DNA of 64,000 nt from Nephrocerus scutellatus (taxonomy: Eukaryota; Arthropoda; Insecta; Diptera; Pipunculidae), in the NCBI GenBank assembly GCA_947095585.1, contig OX352763.1, positions 24,539,462 through 24,603,461 of the forward strand. The letters are read 5' to 3'. The translations under genes were made by a program, and so were the position numbers. Of the stretch, positions 32,670 through 44,353 are shown piece after piece. Every line of letters starts with the position of its first letter. The first letter of the stretch is position 1. The notes beneath the pieces were generated by a model. That model did no database searches, was not told the origin of the DNA, and saw only the letters and a program-made list of their open reading frames with translations.

Positions 32670-33450
32670 TGACTCAAGGGATCTAGCATGGATAAGGACA
32701 AGGTTTTAATCCAGCCCGTTCTGGTATGAGATCAAGTCGATGATTCTGTAATCTGAGAGCTCTTTCAGGTCGTAAAAATAAGGCTTACCTAAAATGCGGT
32801 GTCTTGACCCTGCTAGGGCCTCATTTCTCATTTTCATATTTGCAACTTCTGCAGAAGCTGCAGCTAACCCTCTCGATAGAGCCAGTGTTAACGCCCATCT
32901 TAGCCATTACCCTACCCATTCCGCCCTCTCATTACCCTCTATATTACTGTTCCCTGGCACCCTTATCCCTTACTATGGTGATGCCCAGGGATTGACTGAT
33001 CGAGGCCAATTCTTCTTGGAACTGTTGTACTAGTTTCAAGTTTATTGTGCTCGCATAAATCGCCCTTTAACAGATTGGTTATTAGCACAGATACCAACCT
33101 TAATGCCTTAATGCTCTATACAGGCCTCCCTAATTCCTATAATCTCTGCCTGAAAGATGATAGCCGAATCGGGTAGCTTGAATGACCTTGACAGATTTAT
33201 ATCATCCGAGAAGATACTTGCATCGACTCCGTCCTTCATCTTGGATTCGTCAGTGAATATTGTTACGTCATATTGCCTTGCTACTGCACCATCCTTCCAG
33301 TTTCCCCTGGTAGGAAACTCAACGCTGAACGAGGAGTTGAAGCTAAATTTCGGGATGCAGTAATCGTAGATAATGGTATCATGCCTTCAGGTGCTGTCTT
33401 CACCCATACTCAGACACACCCAGTGAGCACTATTGCGCTCAACTACACAA
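32670..33450 (-). mobile_element. Family L LINE, RNase H domain pseudogene
   Basis: Read from 33450 down on the minus strand: a conserved stretch KFSFNSSFSVEFPTRGN that matches 18480-18530, then the RNase H domain: VTIFTDESKMKDGVDAS (first Asp, about 33210-33250), LPDSAIIFQAEIIGI (Glu, about 33150), ANNQSVK (the usual SDSQ is changed), VPGNSNIEGNERAEW (about 32930-32960) and a downstream region ending YRIIDLISYQNGLD. Frameshifts interrupt it. The Cys-His tail expected after this is absent; the satellite begins there instead. Confidence 0.85.
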
Positions 33451-35092
33451 CCACAACAATTTGCATAAAGTCCAATAACCAGCGGTCCAAAGTATATCGG
33501 ATAACTGTTCGTTTGCTATATTTACAGACGCTACTATACTTCATAAAAAAAATAGGTTTTGAGAAAAATGTTATGTCCCCTGACCCAACCGTTCAACCAT
33601 TTCAGGTTTCAAGTAGTTGTTATTTTTTTTCAATACCAAACATGTATGTGCAAAGTTTTGAGACGCTACTACTTAAAGAAACTGAAAACACATGTCATGG
33701 CCATCTAAGGCCCTGTTCAAGACCAAACTGGATAAGAAACTAATAATTAATAGCATTGACCCAAGAAGACTACTTTGATTTATGCCGAAAACTAATTGAA
33801 ACTCCTAATTTTAAACATTGTCAAAATCCAGAAGGCGTTTATTTTTTTAACAATAGCTTTGCAAGAGTAAATCGTAAACTCAGTTCTAGTTAAAGAAGTT
33901 GATTAAATCAGTATCAGTCTTAAAAGATAAACAGAGAAAATGTATCTTACAGTAAAACGATGAGAAGAAAAATAAGTAGTACGAGTCATGTACCTGTTCA
34001 TACACTAAAGCACTGAAGAGTTGTATGCATTAAGTATGAATTAATAAGAATGTTAGAGTCTTTTCGCAAAAGCCCACTTAAAAGTTACTCTTAAAGGACA
34101 AATTTTCGAAAGAATCAAGAAGAAATTAGCTTAGCATTGCTTCTGACACAAAACAGACTTGCAAAACAAGTTACATACGCTCGGTTAACGCTAGTCTCTC
34201 TTCCATTATTTCCATCCCATTAATTGCGTTTATTTTCCGTAAATAAATCCCACACAAGTATCTCTGAGAAAATGTCACATACTCTCCTCCATCCATATCT
34301 ATCCATCCATCAGTTGTCACTTCCGTCTTGCAATAGGAATCTAAAATATTCGCCAATAACAATGTCAGTGATGGTGTTAAGAACAGAACAAATAAATCTT
34401 AGATTACACAAAAACACAACTGATGGATAAAATTTTCATCGACAGGGAATCCCGATACGGATTGTGTTGTGGAATGCGCTTACAACATAACAAAGTTGCT
34501 ATTGGAAGAGATTTCTTCCTTTGCCATATGAAAGTACACCCACTTCGATCACTTTGTTATTTCTTGCAATTTTCCGTGCATTGTTTTGGATATTCCATGC
34601 ATTGTTTGGATGTTAAGAAGAACAGATAAGACAGACGCTTGAAATGGCTTCTGTTTGAAATTTACTTGTACGGAAATGAAGAGAGAAAGAGAAACATAAG
34701 AAAAGAATCTCTTTAACATGAACATGAAGATAAACATGTTAACTGGTTTGGGTGAGTCCCATAACAGAGTTGATCCAATCGTCACGACTGGATGATTCAT
34801 CACGCTTCGTTACTTTCATTGCTGTTTCTCTGGGACGCGTAGTACTTCTCGTTAATCCGTTTGAGAGACGCTCATTTGGGTTGGTAGATTAGAGACGCCG
34901 CGCGCTTTATAATATTTATAATATTTGCTACAAAAGTCATAGTAGTGGTGCAGGTCAGCTCAGTTTTTTAGGTTCCCATTTGGAAATAAAATCACTTATA
35001 GTAATATAGTACAATAAGGTCTATCTCTCTGTATATTCTAAAATTTACTTACAGTTTATTGTACAAGAAGTTATTAGGAAAGCTCAAAGTAA
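33451..35092. other. No recognisable gene
   Basis: About 1.6 kb of AT-rich DNA with short ORFs, none recognisable. No array was seen. Confidence 0.4.
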
Positions 35093-37985
35093 AGGTACAT
35101 GAGCGCCACATCCACTAGTGTTTCCTTTACAGGAGCACGCACTTAGACAGTGTTTTAACTCAGCGCGAATTTGATGCACTGTCTGATTCAATCATAAGAA
35201 TTTTCACAAAACATCGTAAAAATGAAATCAATATTGCGGACGATTTCAATGTATACAATTCTGTGTGGCTTCGCCCTTCTGGGCAGAAAACACCCTAAGG
35301 AAGGTGTGTTGACTTATTCGCTGAGTTTAATCACCTTACTCAGCTTGTAAATGAGCCTACTCGAATACCTGACATTGCAAATCATTCCGCAAACTCCCTT
35401 GACATGTTGCTTACCTCTCGTCCTGATAAATACACCGTCAATGTATTATCGCATCAAGGCTCGTCAGACCATTAGTTAGACACGTAGTTAGAGAAAAAAC
35501 TCCCCAAAAAACAGTACGGCAATACGAGAAAGCCCATTGGGACGGCCTTAACAACTTCTTAGGGAGTATTAACTGGTTGCTCTTGTTTCGCGATAGCAAC
35601 GTGGATGCCGTCGCTGGGGCAATCACAAACATCATTCTTATTGGTATGAGAGACTTTATCTCTTCCAGGAATAAGCCTGTTAAACCAGAGGAAGATGTAT
35701 GGTATGAATCGAGATGAAAACAGGCTTCTAGGATTAGAGAGGTATGCTTTCGGTTTTACAAAGCAAACCCTACTAAGGAAAACCGAACAAATTTGAAACG
35801 AGCCAGAAATGATTGCACTGCCCATCTTCAGCGAGTCAAATTCGCCTACGACCAAAAATTGAGGAAAAAAATACTACCTTTGGGAATGTCCCAAAAATTT
35901 GGTCATTCGTGAAAAGAATCAAAAATACAGCCCCGTCGTCGATTCCAACGCTCATTTATAATGACATTCCAGTTGTCCGCTTTATAGACAAAGCCAATCT
36001 GTTTGCTGCACATTTCGCAGCTAGCTCCAGCTTCCAGATTGTTCATTGTTGCCGCCTGCACCTCCGAGTATTGAAAACTCTATGAGACAGATCTTCTTTA
36101 GTACTCGTGCAGTTGCTAGAGTTTTAAATGATCTCAACATTCACAAATCCGCTGGGCCAGATGGTATTTCCCCAATAGTACTAAAGAGGTGTTCTTCCAA
36201 GCTGGCATTACCATTGCGTAAGCTTTTCCATCTATCCTATTCTTCTGGACTCTTTCCGAGAAGTTGGAAAACAGCCTTTGTCCAGCCCATACACAAAAAA
36301 GTCGTCGTCTCCTTCTTCGTACCGACCCATAGCACTTACAACCATTCTTTCCAAAGTCATGGAAACGCTGAACAATTTTCAGCTCAAGAATATCTTGAAA
36401 CTAACGAAATCCTTAGTGACCGGCAGTATGGATTTCGTGGGCAACGTTCTACTTGTGATTTGATGGTATATCCGGTCTTGGCATCAATTTGGAGAAAGCA
36501 AAGCTGTTGCACTCAATATTTCTAAGGCATTTGACAGAGTTTGGTGTTAAGCTCTTTTGTCCATGCTTGCTTATGGAGTTAATTATACAGTGCTTCACTG
36601 GATTAGAAGCTATCCTTTGGACCGCTCAATTCAAGTTGTTTTGGACGTTTTAAAGTCTAAAGTACATCACATAAATGCTGGCATTCCCCAGGGCTCTGTT
36701 TAGTCCCCGACACTCTTTCTCATTTTTATTAATGATCTCTTATCTGTGATTTCTAATCCAATTCACTCTTTCCCTGACGACAGCACTCTCAGCTTCTAAT
36801 ATAAGTTTGAGGAACGTCCCTCCACTTCTCATGTAGAACTTAAACAACTTCGTATGTGAAATTCTGACCTAGATAGCATAATACAATGGGTAGAAAACAA
36901 TCGAGTAGAATTTAACTCTTTCAGAACCCAATGCTGTCACCTGTCGTCTAATAATAATAATATTCGGCGCGACAGACCACTGCGGTCCAAGGCCTCTCGC
37001 GACCATTTGTGTTGCCCATTTTAACACAAAATGGAAGGGACCTACAATTTAGGGCCGGTTCCGAACGGCGAATTGAGAAGCTTTCCGTGACAAGTTATTA
37101 CTCTCGGAACATTTGTCACCCATTCGCGAGAGGTGGGACACCGTAAAAAATACTTTCGGTGTTACTTGGATTCGAAACACGAACCTCCTACTCAGTAACC
37201 ATGTGGATTTCCACTTAGCCACGGCGCCCACACCTGTCGCCTAAGCGAATGCTAAACCCATGCCATTATACATGAATGGCACTTGCAGCGAGGAAACTGA
37301 AAATCTCGCAATTCTCGGTATGTGCGTTAACGACAAGCTTCGTTGGAATGACCACATATTTACCGTCACCAAAAATGCTGAGAAATGTTTAGGTTTTCTA
37401 AGCCGGTGCAAGAAATTTTTTACTCCCTCTGATCTGGCTACTATCTACAAGGTTTTTATTCGCCCTAAACTTGAGTACAATTGCCATATCTGGTCTGGTG
37501 CGCCTAAAACTACCTTGCATCTGCTAGATAGAATACAAAACCGCGCGATAAAACTTATCGGTGGCGAGAACATTGCGAAATCAATAGATTCGCTTGAACA
37601 CCACAGGAACGTTTTCTGCTTGTCACTGTTTTATCGTTTCTTCCGCCAGCGGTGCTCAAGAAAAATAGCCAGCTGCATGCCACCTCTACTTGAATTCAAC
37701 AGCAATACTCGTGGCGCTCTAAATGCTCATCAGTTTACCCTTAAGCCCATCTTCGGACGTACAGTTAAGTTCAGGGATTCGTTCTTCAGCCGTACAACAC
37801 GTATGTGGAATGCTCTGCCAAGCTCTGTCTTCCCACATCACAAAAATCCACAGGCATTCAAAACACAAGCCCATAGAATGTCCTCTTTTTTCCTCCTTTT
37901 CCTTAACGCCCACGCTGTGCCAATCTGAGCTAAGGGTGCGAAGGGTGCGAACCCCTTGAAGCGTGCGCGAGTTATAAAAATAAAA
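35093..37985 (+). mobile_element. Family J (jockey-like) LINE, best copy, broken
   Basis: About 2.9 kb on the plus strand containing, in order: the second half of an APE endonuclease (ADDFNVYNSVWLRPSG, LVNEPTRIPDIANHSANSLD, GSSDH, 35230-35475), an endonuclease-RT linker (KRARNDCTAHLQRVKFAYDQ, FWSFVK-type), RT fingers (LNIHKSAGPDGISPIVLKRC, 36120-36190; LPLRKLFHLSYSSGLFPRSW), DRQYGFRGQRSTCDL, the motif A region (ALNISKAFDRVW, with the usual Asp of LDIS changed to Asn), AGIPQGSV-SPTLF motif B (36675-36715), SFPDDSTLSF in the place of FADD (36760-36795), then thumb and C-terminal domain as a 222-codon ORF (37260-37928) with LEHHRNVFCLSLFYRFF, CMPPLLEFNSN and SFFSRTTRMWNALPSSVFPH. The 3' end is AAGGGTGCGAACCCCTTGAA then TTATAAAAATAAAA. 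Several frameshifts and stops; a SINE is inserted at 36949. Confidence 0.93.
36949..37230 (-). mobile_element. tRNA-derived SINE, copy 2, inserted in Family J
   Basis: On the minus strand: GGCGCCGTGGCTAAGTGG (A box), GTTCGTGTTTCGAATCC (B box), the shared body with CTCTCGCGAATGGGTGACAA, CCGAGAGTAATAACTTGTCA, GCTTCTCAATTCGCC, CCTAAATTGTAGGTCCCTTC, and a 3' end GTCTGTCGCGCCGAATATTA with an ATT tail. Flanked by a direct duplication CACCTGTCGTC (36938-36948) and CACCTGTCGCC (37231-37241). Removing it restores the reading frame of the host LINE, so the insertion is younger than the LINE. Confidence 0.93.
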
Positions 37986-39715
37986 AAAGCTCGACTACTT
38001 TTTAATAGGTGGCGCTCCGCAAAGTCTTTTATATGTATAACTGTGTAATCAGCTATCAGTTGGTTTAAGGGAAGGTATTAAAAGCTTCTTAAACGATTTA
38101 ATTAAAATGTTTAACATGCACTTCCATGTACTCGTATAACCTGGTCTTACAATAGCAATCGCAGAACTTTTCTCGCATCGCTGTCGTAAGTATGTAACCT
38201 AAATGCACGTAGCTATATAAACTGAGTGAAACTTTTATTATGACCTGAAAATGTAGGTGAAGCAAATAACAATAAAGCGGTCTGGTGCACCCCCGGTGTA
38301 CATATGTCGGTTTCATTTCAAACCAAAGTAAACCCACAATCGTCAAAAGGAAGTAGATATCTTTATTTACGCCCTATTTACGATGTAACAAAACCACAAA
38401 TATATAGAGAGAAAAAAACATAACATAACTTCATCAATTGGTATTGGAAAATCAGTGAAATGTGTCGAAAATCAACATCATACGTAGAATGTAGCTGCAT
38501 AGATTGAAAGAATATCAATTTCCTTGTTGCGCAGCTCAAGCCCATAGCTAACCCATTTTCCCTTTGGATGATGCAAGTAACCGAACATTGAGTTGAATGT
38601 TACGTGTTTCACATCTGTGGTTTTGTGGCTTTTTATGGACGTAATTTACTCACAAACAGAGTCGGAAACGTAGAGATTTTGAGGCATTCTTTTAAACTAA
38701 ATATCTGCGGCCGTTATTCGTACTCGTATTCTTGTTAACGTTTCATCATATTACCATTTGTACCTGAGAATACATTCATCGAAAGAGATGGTATTTTTTT
38801 TGTTCGAACGAGCGTAGCAGATTGTACGGTTAGTTTGTCTGAGCGCTTCGTTATGCTAATTAATTGGAAATTTAATATGACAGCACTTCAATTCAACCCA
38901 GCATTGCATAGTTCATCTTTTCAGATACGCATTGTCGAGTTCTAGATACAAGATACAAGATGTTCTCGCAGAATCCAAAAACAAAGCCTTAAGATACTCG
39001 TATCTACACACAAGACTCGCAGCACAAAACAAACTCCAATGACGAAAAACATGAAATGGCACGGCACGTAACTCTATCAAGCTAAGTGCACTTCGTTGAC
39101 ATTGTTGAGAGTCGTTGAAATCGTTCCTTTCACTGGGATGAGCTGTCATTATCCTGATTATAAGGATGCTTCCCTCTCGCTGCAGCCATTAACAAGCAAA
39201 TTCCTTATTTGTTACCCATTTTTGTAAATCTTTTATGCTAATTTCAAAAAAGCAACAAACAGTAGAATTCCAACTAAGATTTCATTTATTCTTTTGTTTC
39301 GAGACATGTTGCAGCAGTGTGACTTCCATTTGAGGAAGCAAATTAGCCAAGTAATAGCTGTCGTTGAAGAAAACTTTGATTGCTAGATGACGGCGCAGTA
39401 TGGACACTTTAAGTTAAGTCTTCAACTTAATCACAGATGAACAAAAATTCATCATCTCGGACAAATGGTCTGAATCTTTTACAATTGACCACCGCAGTGC
39501 AGTGATTACACAAATAAAAGACAATCGGGAGTTAAAAGGATTCTGCCACTAAGGACATACTATCCTTCATAAGGAAGGTAGTAAGTCTCTTAGATTAGTT
39601 ACACCATACGAGTGAAAAGTCTGGGCAGTTTGCCTCTCTTGCAAGCTTATACAGAGGTTGTCTTTTATATTTCGCGATGGGGCTACCATCTGGTAACTGA
39701 CGTCTCTATTGTAAA
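37986..39715. other. No recognisable gene
   Basis: About 1.7 kb, AT-rich, with short ORFs that resemble nothing known to me. No tandem array. Confidence 0.4.
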
Positions 39716-40440
39716 GTTTGACATTTTAGGCGGTATATTTACTCAAAACTTTTTTTTATAACGCAATGCTATGATGCACTATAATCTCTGGACGGACATA
39801 ATTGAATGAAACTTGGTTGGGCCTCTAGACATCAGGGAATTGAAGGCCGCTATTTTTCTTATAGTGATTTAAAATTTCATATCAGTGCAATGATGGACCT
39901 ATATCGTAAACATTTTCGAGTCATTATTTTCTACAACTTTCGACGTGGATTAACTCAACAACAATTCATTGATGATGGTGTTGAAGCACCATCAAGCACC
40001 AATCTTTATCGATAGTTTACATAATCCAATCGTAGCCGCAGTTCGCTCAACGACAAATTTTGTAAAGGTCGTTTGTTGTTCCGAAAAACAAGGATGCTGT
40101 ATATGAATTGATTCTGCAAGAGATCGTTATGTGAAGAATCGTGAGACTGAGGCATCCTTTGGGCATTAGTAGGTCAAGCATACATTCAATATTGCATGAA
40201 TATTAGGCCATCAAAAAGATTTATTCGCGCTGGATCCCACATTATTTGACAATCGCTCAAAAAACCACTTGTGTCAATTGTTCGAAAGGATTGCTCGAAA
40301 AATATGATCGCGGTTCTTCAAAACATGTCTATAACATCGTGAGAGGTGACAAACTTTGGATCTATGCGTATGAGCCCAATTAAAGCCAAATACAACAAAA
40401 GTTGTTCGCGTACGAAGCACTTCGAAGCAAATGGTCGTTA
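39716..40440 (+). mobile_element. Mariner, N-terminal two-thirds of transposase, truncated
   Basis: Plus-strand codons: HFRVIIFYNFRRGLTQQQFI (39917-39976), then FGDEAPS-like text with a deletion, frames that recover the linker (KNKDAVYELILQEIVM-type, ILHEY, RWIPHYLTIAQKT, about 40090-40260), LLEKYDRGSSKHVYNIVRGD (contains the first catalytic Asp context; usual TGDESW) with LWIYAYEPN and finally KVVRVRSTSKQMV. It stops at about 40440, so the second and third catalytic Asp are missing. Resembles the mariner at 22828-24605 but is a separate copy. Confidence 0.85.
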
Positions 40441-40499
40441 GAAGTCTTCGACGAATTATGGAAAACCAACCACCGATGATGGATAATTCTCCACCAATT

Positions 40500-40885
40500 A
40501 CAATGCGAACAGACTATAGAAGGCTTTGTTGGCTTTGAGCGTGCGCGTATTTCTGGTTCCATGCTGTTATCGAGCTCCACTATTTTAATTGAGGGACTAG
40601 TGTTAGATATGTTAGATCTTCTACTCGCAGGCGTGGCCATCATGTACTTTGTTTTGCTCTCATTTATGTGCAGCCCCAGATTTCGTGCCGCCCGCTTCGA
40701 TCTGGATCAAGGCTTCCTGTACAGCCCTTTGGTTTCTACCAACGAAGTCGATTTCGTCTGCGTAAGCCAGTATCTGAATGGACTTATAAAGGATTGTTCC
40801 TCTCGCCCTTGCGTCAGAGTCTTGGATCACTTTCTCCAAAGCCACGATCTTAAAGCAAGTCGATTGTTTTCGCGATGTTGTTATC
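40500..40885 (-). mobile_element. Family B LINE, RT palm/thumb fragment
   Basis: On the minus strand: DARARGTILYKSIQILAYAD, in which the catalytic box is YADEID rather than YADDID, then VGRNQRAVQEALIQIEA (40690-40800), and after a frameshift LGLHINESKTKYMMATPASR (40620-40690) and IKIVELDNSME. It belongs to the Family B type seen at 9225-10520. It joins a Family J fragment at about 40885 with no spacer. Confidence 0.8.
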
Positions 40886-41530
40886 ATCACCAATAAGTTT
40901 TTATATGATAATCTGAGAATGCTACCGTCAGCAAAAGAATGAAATGGATAACAAGTAGCGGACAGGAATAACAAAAATTAGAAAGAGTATTGGAGACAAA
41001 ACGGAGCCTTGGGGAACACCGACGTTTATGCGGTGAATATTAGTTTTGCAACCGTCCCATACGAACTGTCATAAACGGTTAGAAAGTAAGCTATTAGTCC
41101 AATCAAGCATGGCCTTATGGATTCAATAGGCAGGCATTTTCTACAAAAGAGCTTGATGCAAGACTCTGTCAAATGCCTTGGAAATATCAAGTGCAACAAC
41201 TTTATTTTCTCCAAATTTGTGAATAGACTGGTTTCACACTGGTTCCAGGTATTGCATAAGCTTAAGATTAATCAGCGTTTTCATAACCATGGAAAGCGCG
41301 ATTCTTGACGCTATATGTCTGTATGCGGAAAGAGATGATGGTACGCCTTTTTTAGGTACAGACTGGACAAAGGCTGTTTTCCATATTTCATGGAAAGATA
41401 GATTCCAGAGCAATAGGAGAAATGGAAAAGCTTACGCAATGGCAATGCCAGTTTTGAAGAGCACCACCGTAAAGTCATTGTGGATTTATTAATGTTGAGA
41501 ATCAGAATGTTAGTACTCATGTTAGTCTTG
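40886..41530 (-). mobile_element. Family J LINE, RT fragment
   Basis: Read from 41530 down on the minus strand: LALPLRKLFHFSYCSGI (41380-41430), KTAFVQSVPKKG-like text, KVVALDISKAFDRVLHQALL (41140-41205), INVGVPQGSVLSPILF (40990-41030) and the SFADGSILRLSYK stretch where the FADD box reads FADG. Aligns with 36120-36800 of the best copy. Broken by frameshifts and truncated at both ends. Confidence 0.88.
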
Positions 41531-42259
41531 TCTTCGGTTAGTAGGGACGTTCACCTTCTACAAAACTCGTTCAGGACTTAATTTTTTGCCACTGCGTGTT
41601 ACCTATATTTCTATTTTACCCCGAGGCATGAATATTATATCGAGGCTTGTGAAGGTGACAGATGCTATTAATTGTTGTAATTAGTGTTTTCGTGAGACAG
41701 AGCCAGCCTGCTGACTCACAAGTTACATTTTTTGTATGGCGCCTTTAATGATTTCTTCAGTCGGCCTAGATTCGTTGCCATTTCCGTAATTTATTAATGA
41801 TCACGATTGAGGTTTTTGCTTACATTTAAAATTTATTTTAATAGAATGGCACTTTTAGCTCATTACACATAATTTCCTCATTTCTTTATTCACCGCAAAA
41901 AAAAAATGTCTTTTGTGTATTTTAAAATTGTTTACCTCTTTTGTTTTGAAAAAAACAACAACATACAAACTTTGATTCAATTCCTCATGCGTAAAAACAA
42001 CACGGAGCCAGAACAACTCATCAGTCAGTCACCGTTCGCCACCACTGACTGATGTGCGTAGGAATCCATCCGTAGTGAATAAAATTACTCAGCGGTTTTT
42101 TACCTCACTGCTTACAACTACTAATTAACAACAACAATAAAATGCAAAATAATTTCAATTGAGCATTTTCGTTGTTCAAGTTTACCGCAATATAAAACCG
42201 AATGAATCAAAAACTATTTCACATTTCTTCAGTGCATTTACCCCGAACATAAACGTTAG
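41531..42259. other. No recognisable gene
   Basis: AT-rich spacer before the Tc1-like element; no coding match. The first ~100 bases could still be LINE sequence. Confidence 0.4.
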
Positions 42260-44353
42260 TACACCGCGGTTCATTAGATTAGAAGCACATCAATTTGGCA
42301 GATAAAATTGATACTGCTCCAGTCATACACTGAGTTGAAATTTTGCAATATTTTGAAGTAAGTTCGAAAAAAAACGTTCTTTGAAGTTATACTTCTTTTG
42401 GTGCGTTTAGTAGAGACTAGAGAGTTACGAAAGTGCAACATGATGATTTAATTTTTGCACTGTCCGCTACGCAGTGCTGATAAACAACTAAATATCCAGT
42501 ACACAAACCACTAAACGCTTTTCAACATAAATTGCACTTGATTGAATTGGAACGCGAAGAAGAAGGCATTCTTTTAGACATGGTGTGGAAGTTATTTTGT
42601 GTTATCGGATCTCAAACTTTGCTTTTAAGTAACATCACTGGTAGAAGGCCCAGATTTTGAACATGATATGTGCCTTTTGGTAATCTTTTAAAGGTTTTTT
42701 TGGGTTCTTTTAGGAGTGTTTTTTTATATTATTTAGTGGTACTTTGGGAGTCTTTTAAGGGACTTTTGGTGATCTTTTGATATTCCTTTGGGGGGTCTTT
42801 TAGGGTCTTCTGGTAGTACTTGGGAATCTTTTGAGGGTCTTGTCTTTTTGGATACTATTTGGGGTCATTTGGTGGTACTTTGGGAATCTTTTTACTGATA
42901 TTTTAGGAATATTTTGAAGGGTCTTTAGAGGGTCCTTTATTTGGAGTTCTTTAGGGAATGATTAGGGGGTCTTTTGGGAGTTGTTTTGGAAGATCTTTTG
43001 GGGGCCTTTTGCAAGTCCTTTTTGGGAGATCTTTTAAGTGTCTTTTGAAGATATTTTTGGAGTATTTTAAGGGTCTTTTGAGATTGGTTTTGAAGGTCTT
43101 TGGGGGGTCTTCTGGGTGTCTTTTAAGAGTATTTGGGGCGCACTTTTTGGGTTTTTTTTTGAAGTTCTTTTGAAAGGTCTTTATGAGTGTTTTTATATTA
43201 ATAGTATTTAGTGGTACTTTGGGAGTCTTTTAAGGGCGTTTAGATGGTCTCTTGATATTCTTTTTGGGGGTCTTTTGGTGGTACTTTAGGAATCTGTGTA
43301 TGGGTTTTTTAAGATTATTTTGAATGGTCTTTAGAGGGTCTTTTATTTGGAGTTATTTTGGTAATAGTTTGGGGGTCTTTTGGGAGTTCTTTTAGAAGAT
43401 CTTTTGGCGCCTTTTGCAAGTCCTTTTTTGGGTCTTTTGGAGATATTTTGAGTGTCTTTTGATGGTCTTTTTTAAGTATTTTAAGGATCTTTTGAGATTG
43501 GTTTTGAAGGTCCTTGGACGGTCTTCTGGGAGGTACTTTAAGATTACTTGGGGCACATTTGCGAATGTTTTGGGACCTTTTCGGAGTACTTTTGGAAGGT
43601 CTTTTATGAGTGTTTTGGTAGTATTATGTAAGATATTTTGGGAGTCCTTTTTGGGTCTTTTAAGGATCTCTTGGGGTCTGCCAAAATTTTTGGTGATCTT
43701 TTTGGACTCTTTTAAATGTTTTTGGGAATCTTTTGAGAGTCTTTTTGGTAGACTTCTTGGGGTATTTGTGGGGTTTTTCTGAGTGTTTTCATGATATTTT
43801 GGTATTCGGCGACGTGTGGTCTAGCATTGTCCTGCATTAGCAAGAAATTTTCTCAAATAAACTAATTAAAGGCAAGTTTAACGGCATCGATCAGCGCTTC
43901 CTTGTCACCGTTTTGTTTACCACCTTCGTACACTTTTTGTGTGAGTCAGCCCCAGACATTTTCACTGGCAGCAAATGATTTAACAATGCGAGCAGTGTGT
44001 ATAGAAGCGTTGTCGTGTTGAAATATCCATGAAAGTGGTACCACTTGGTCGATGGTATCATAATAAGATATTGCAACCCAAACAATTACGCCCCTTTTCC
44101 GGTATGATGGCGGTTTAAAAAGATCTGACAATTTTTCGTTTTTCGTTGCTGTAAGGGCCGTGGAAATATTTGTAATTTTTCCCGTACATTTTCCGATCCT
44201 TTAAATTATTGCCAACAGCATTATCACTCCGATTGATTGTGCAAGCGATATCACGGTTAGACAAGCCTTCCGAATGGTAAACATCTATTTTTGCCTTCTT
44301 TATTTTTTTACTTCTCAAAATTGCCTGCTTCTAATCTAGTGAACCGCAGTGTA
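42260..44353 (-). mobile_element. Tc1-like element with both TIRs, interrupted by a minisatellite element
   Basis: Left end TACACCGCGGTTCATTAGAT (42260) and right end, on the minus strand, TACACTGCGGTTCACTAGAT; the first 28 bases agree at 26 positions. Next to the right end the minus strand encodes a transposase start: KKAKIDVYHSEGLSNRDIAC, INRSDNAVGNNLKDRKMYGK (44115-44318), then GVIVWVAISYYDTIDQV and FQHDNASIHTARIVKSF (43946-44131, with the second catalytic Asp) and WGWLTQKVYEGGK-like text with a deletion before it. At 43800-43870 an in-frame ENFLLMQDNARPHVAEY follows, which repeats the QDNA motif and may come from a second transposase. From 43797 to 42441 the minisatellite element replaces the rest. 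Inactive. Confidence 0.8.
42441..43797 (+). repeat. GTCTTTTGGG-type minisatellite element
   Basis: A ~250-bp non-repeated head (sharing TTAATTTTTG, CGCAGTGCTG, CAGTACACAAACCACTAAACG with 4953-5025) leads into about 1.1 kb of degenerate units such as GGGAGTCTTTTGAGGGTCTT, period about 10-11 bp with a longer pattern: TTTAGTGGTACTTTGGGAGT recurs near 42731 and 43207 and GAGATTGGTTTTGAAGGTC near 43079 and 43493. Strong strand bias: almost no C outside TCTTTT. The apparent ORFs simply follow the repeat. Confidence 0.9.

Noticed and set aside
42958..43782. ORFs rich in Phe, Gly, Leu and Arg in the GTCTTTTGGG array
   Set aside because: They follow the minisatellite; no domain, start context or independent evidence of coding.
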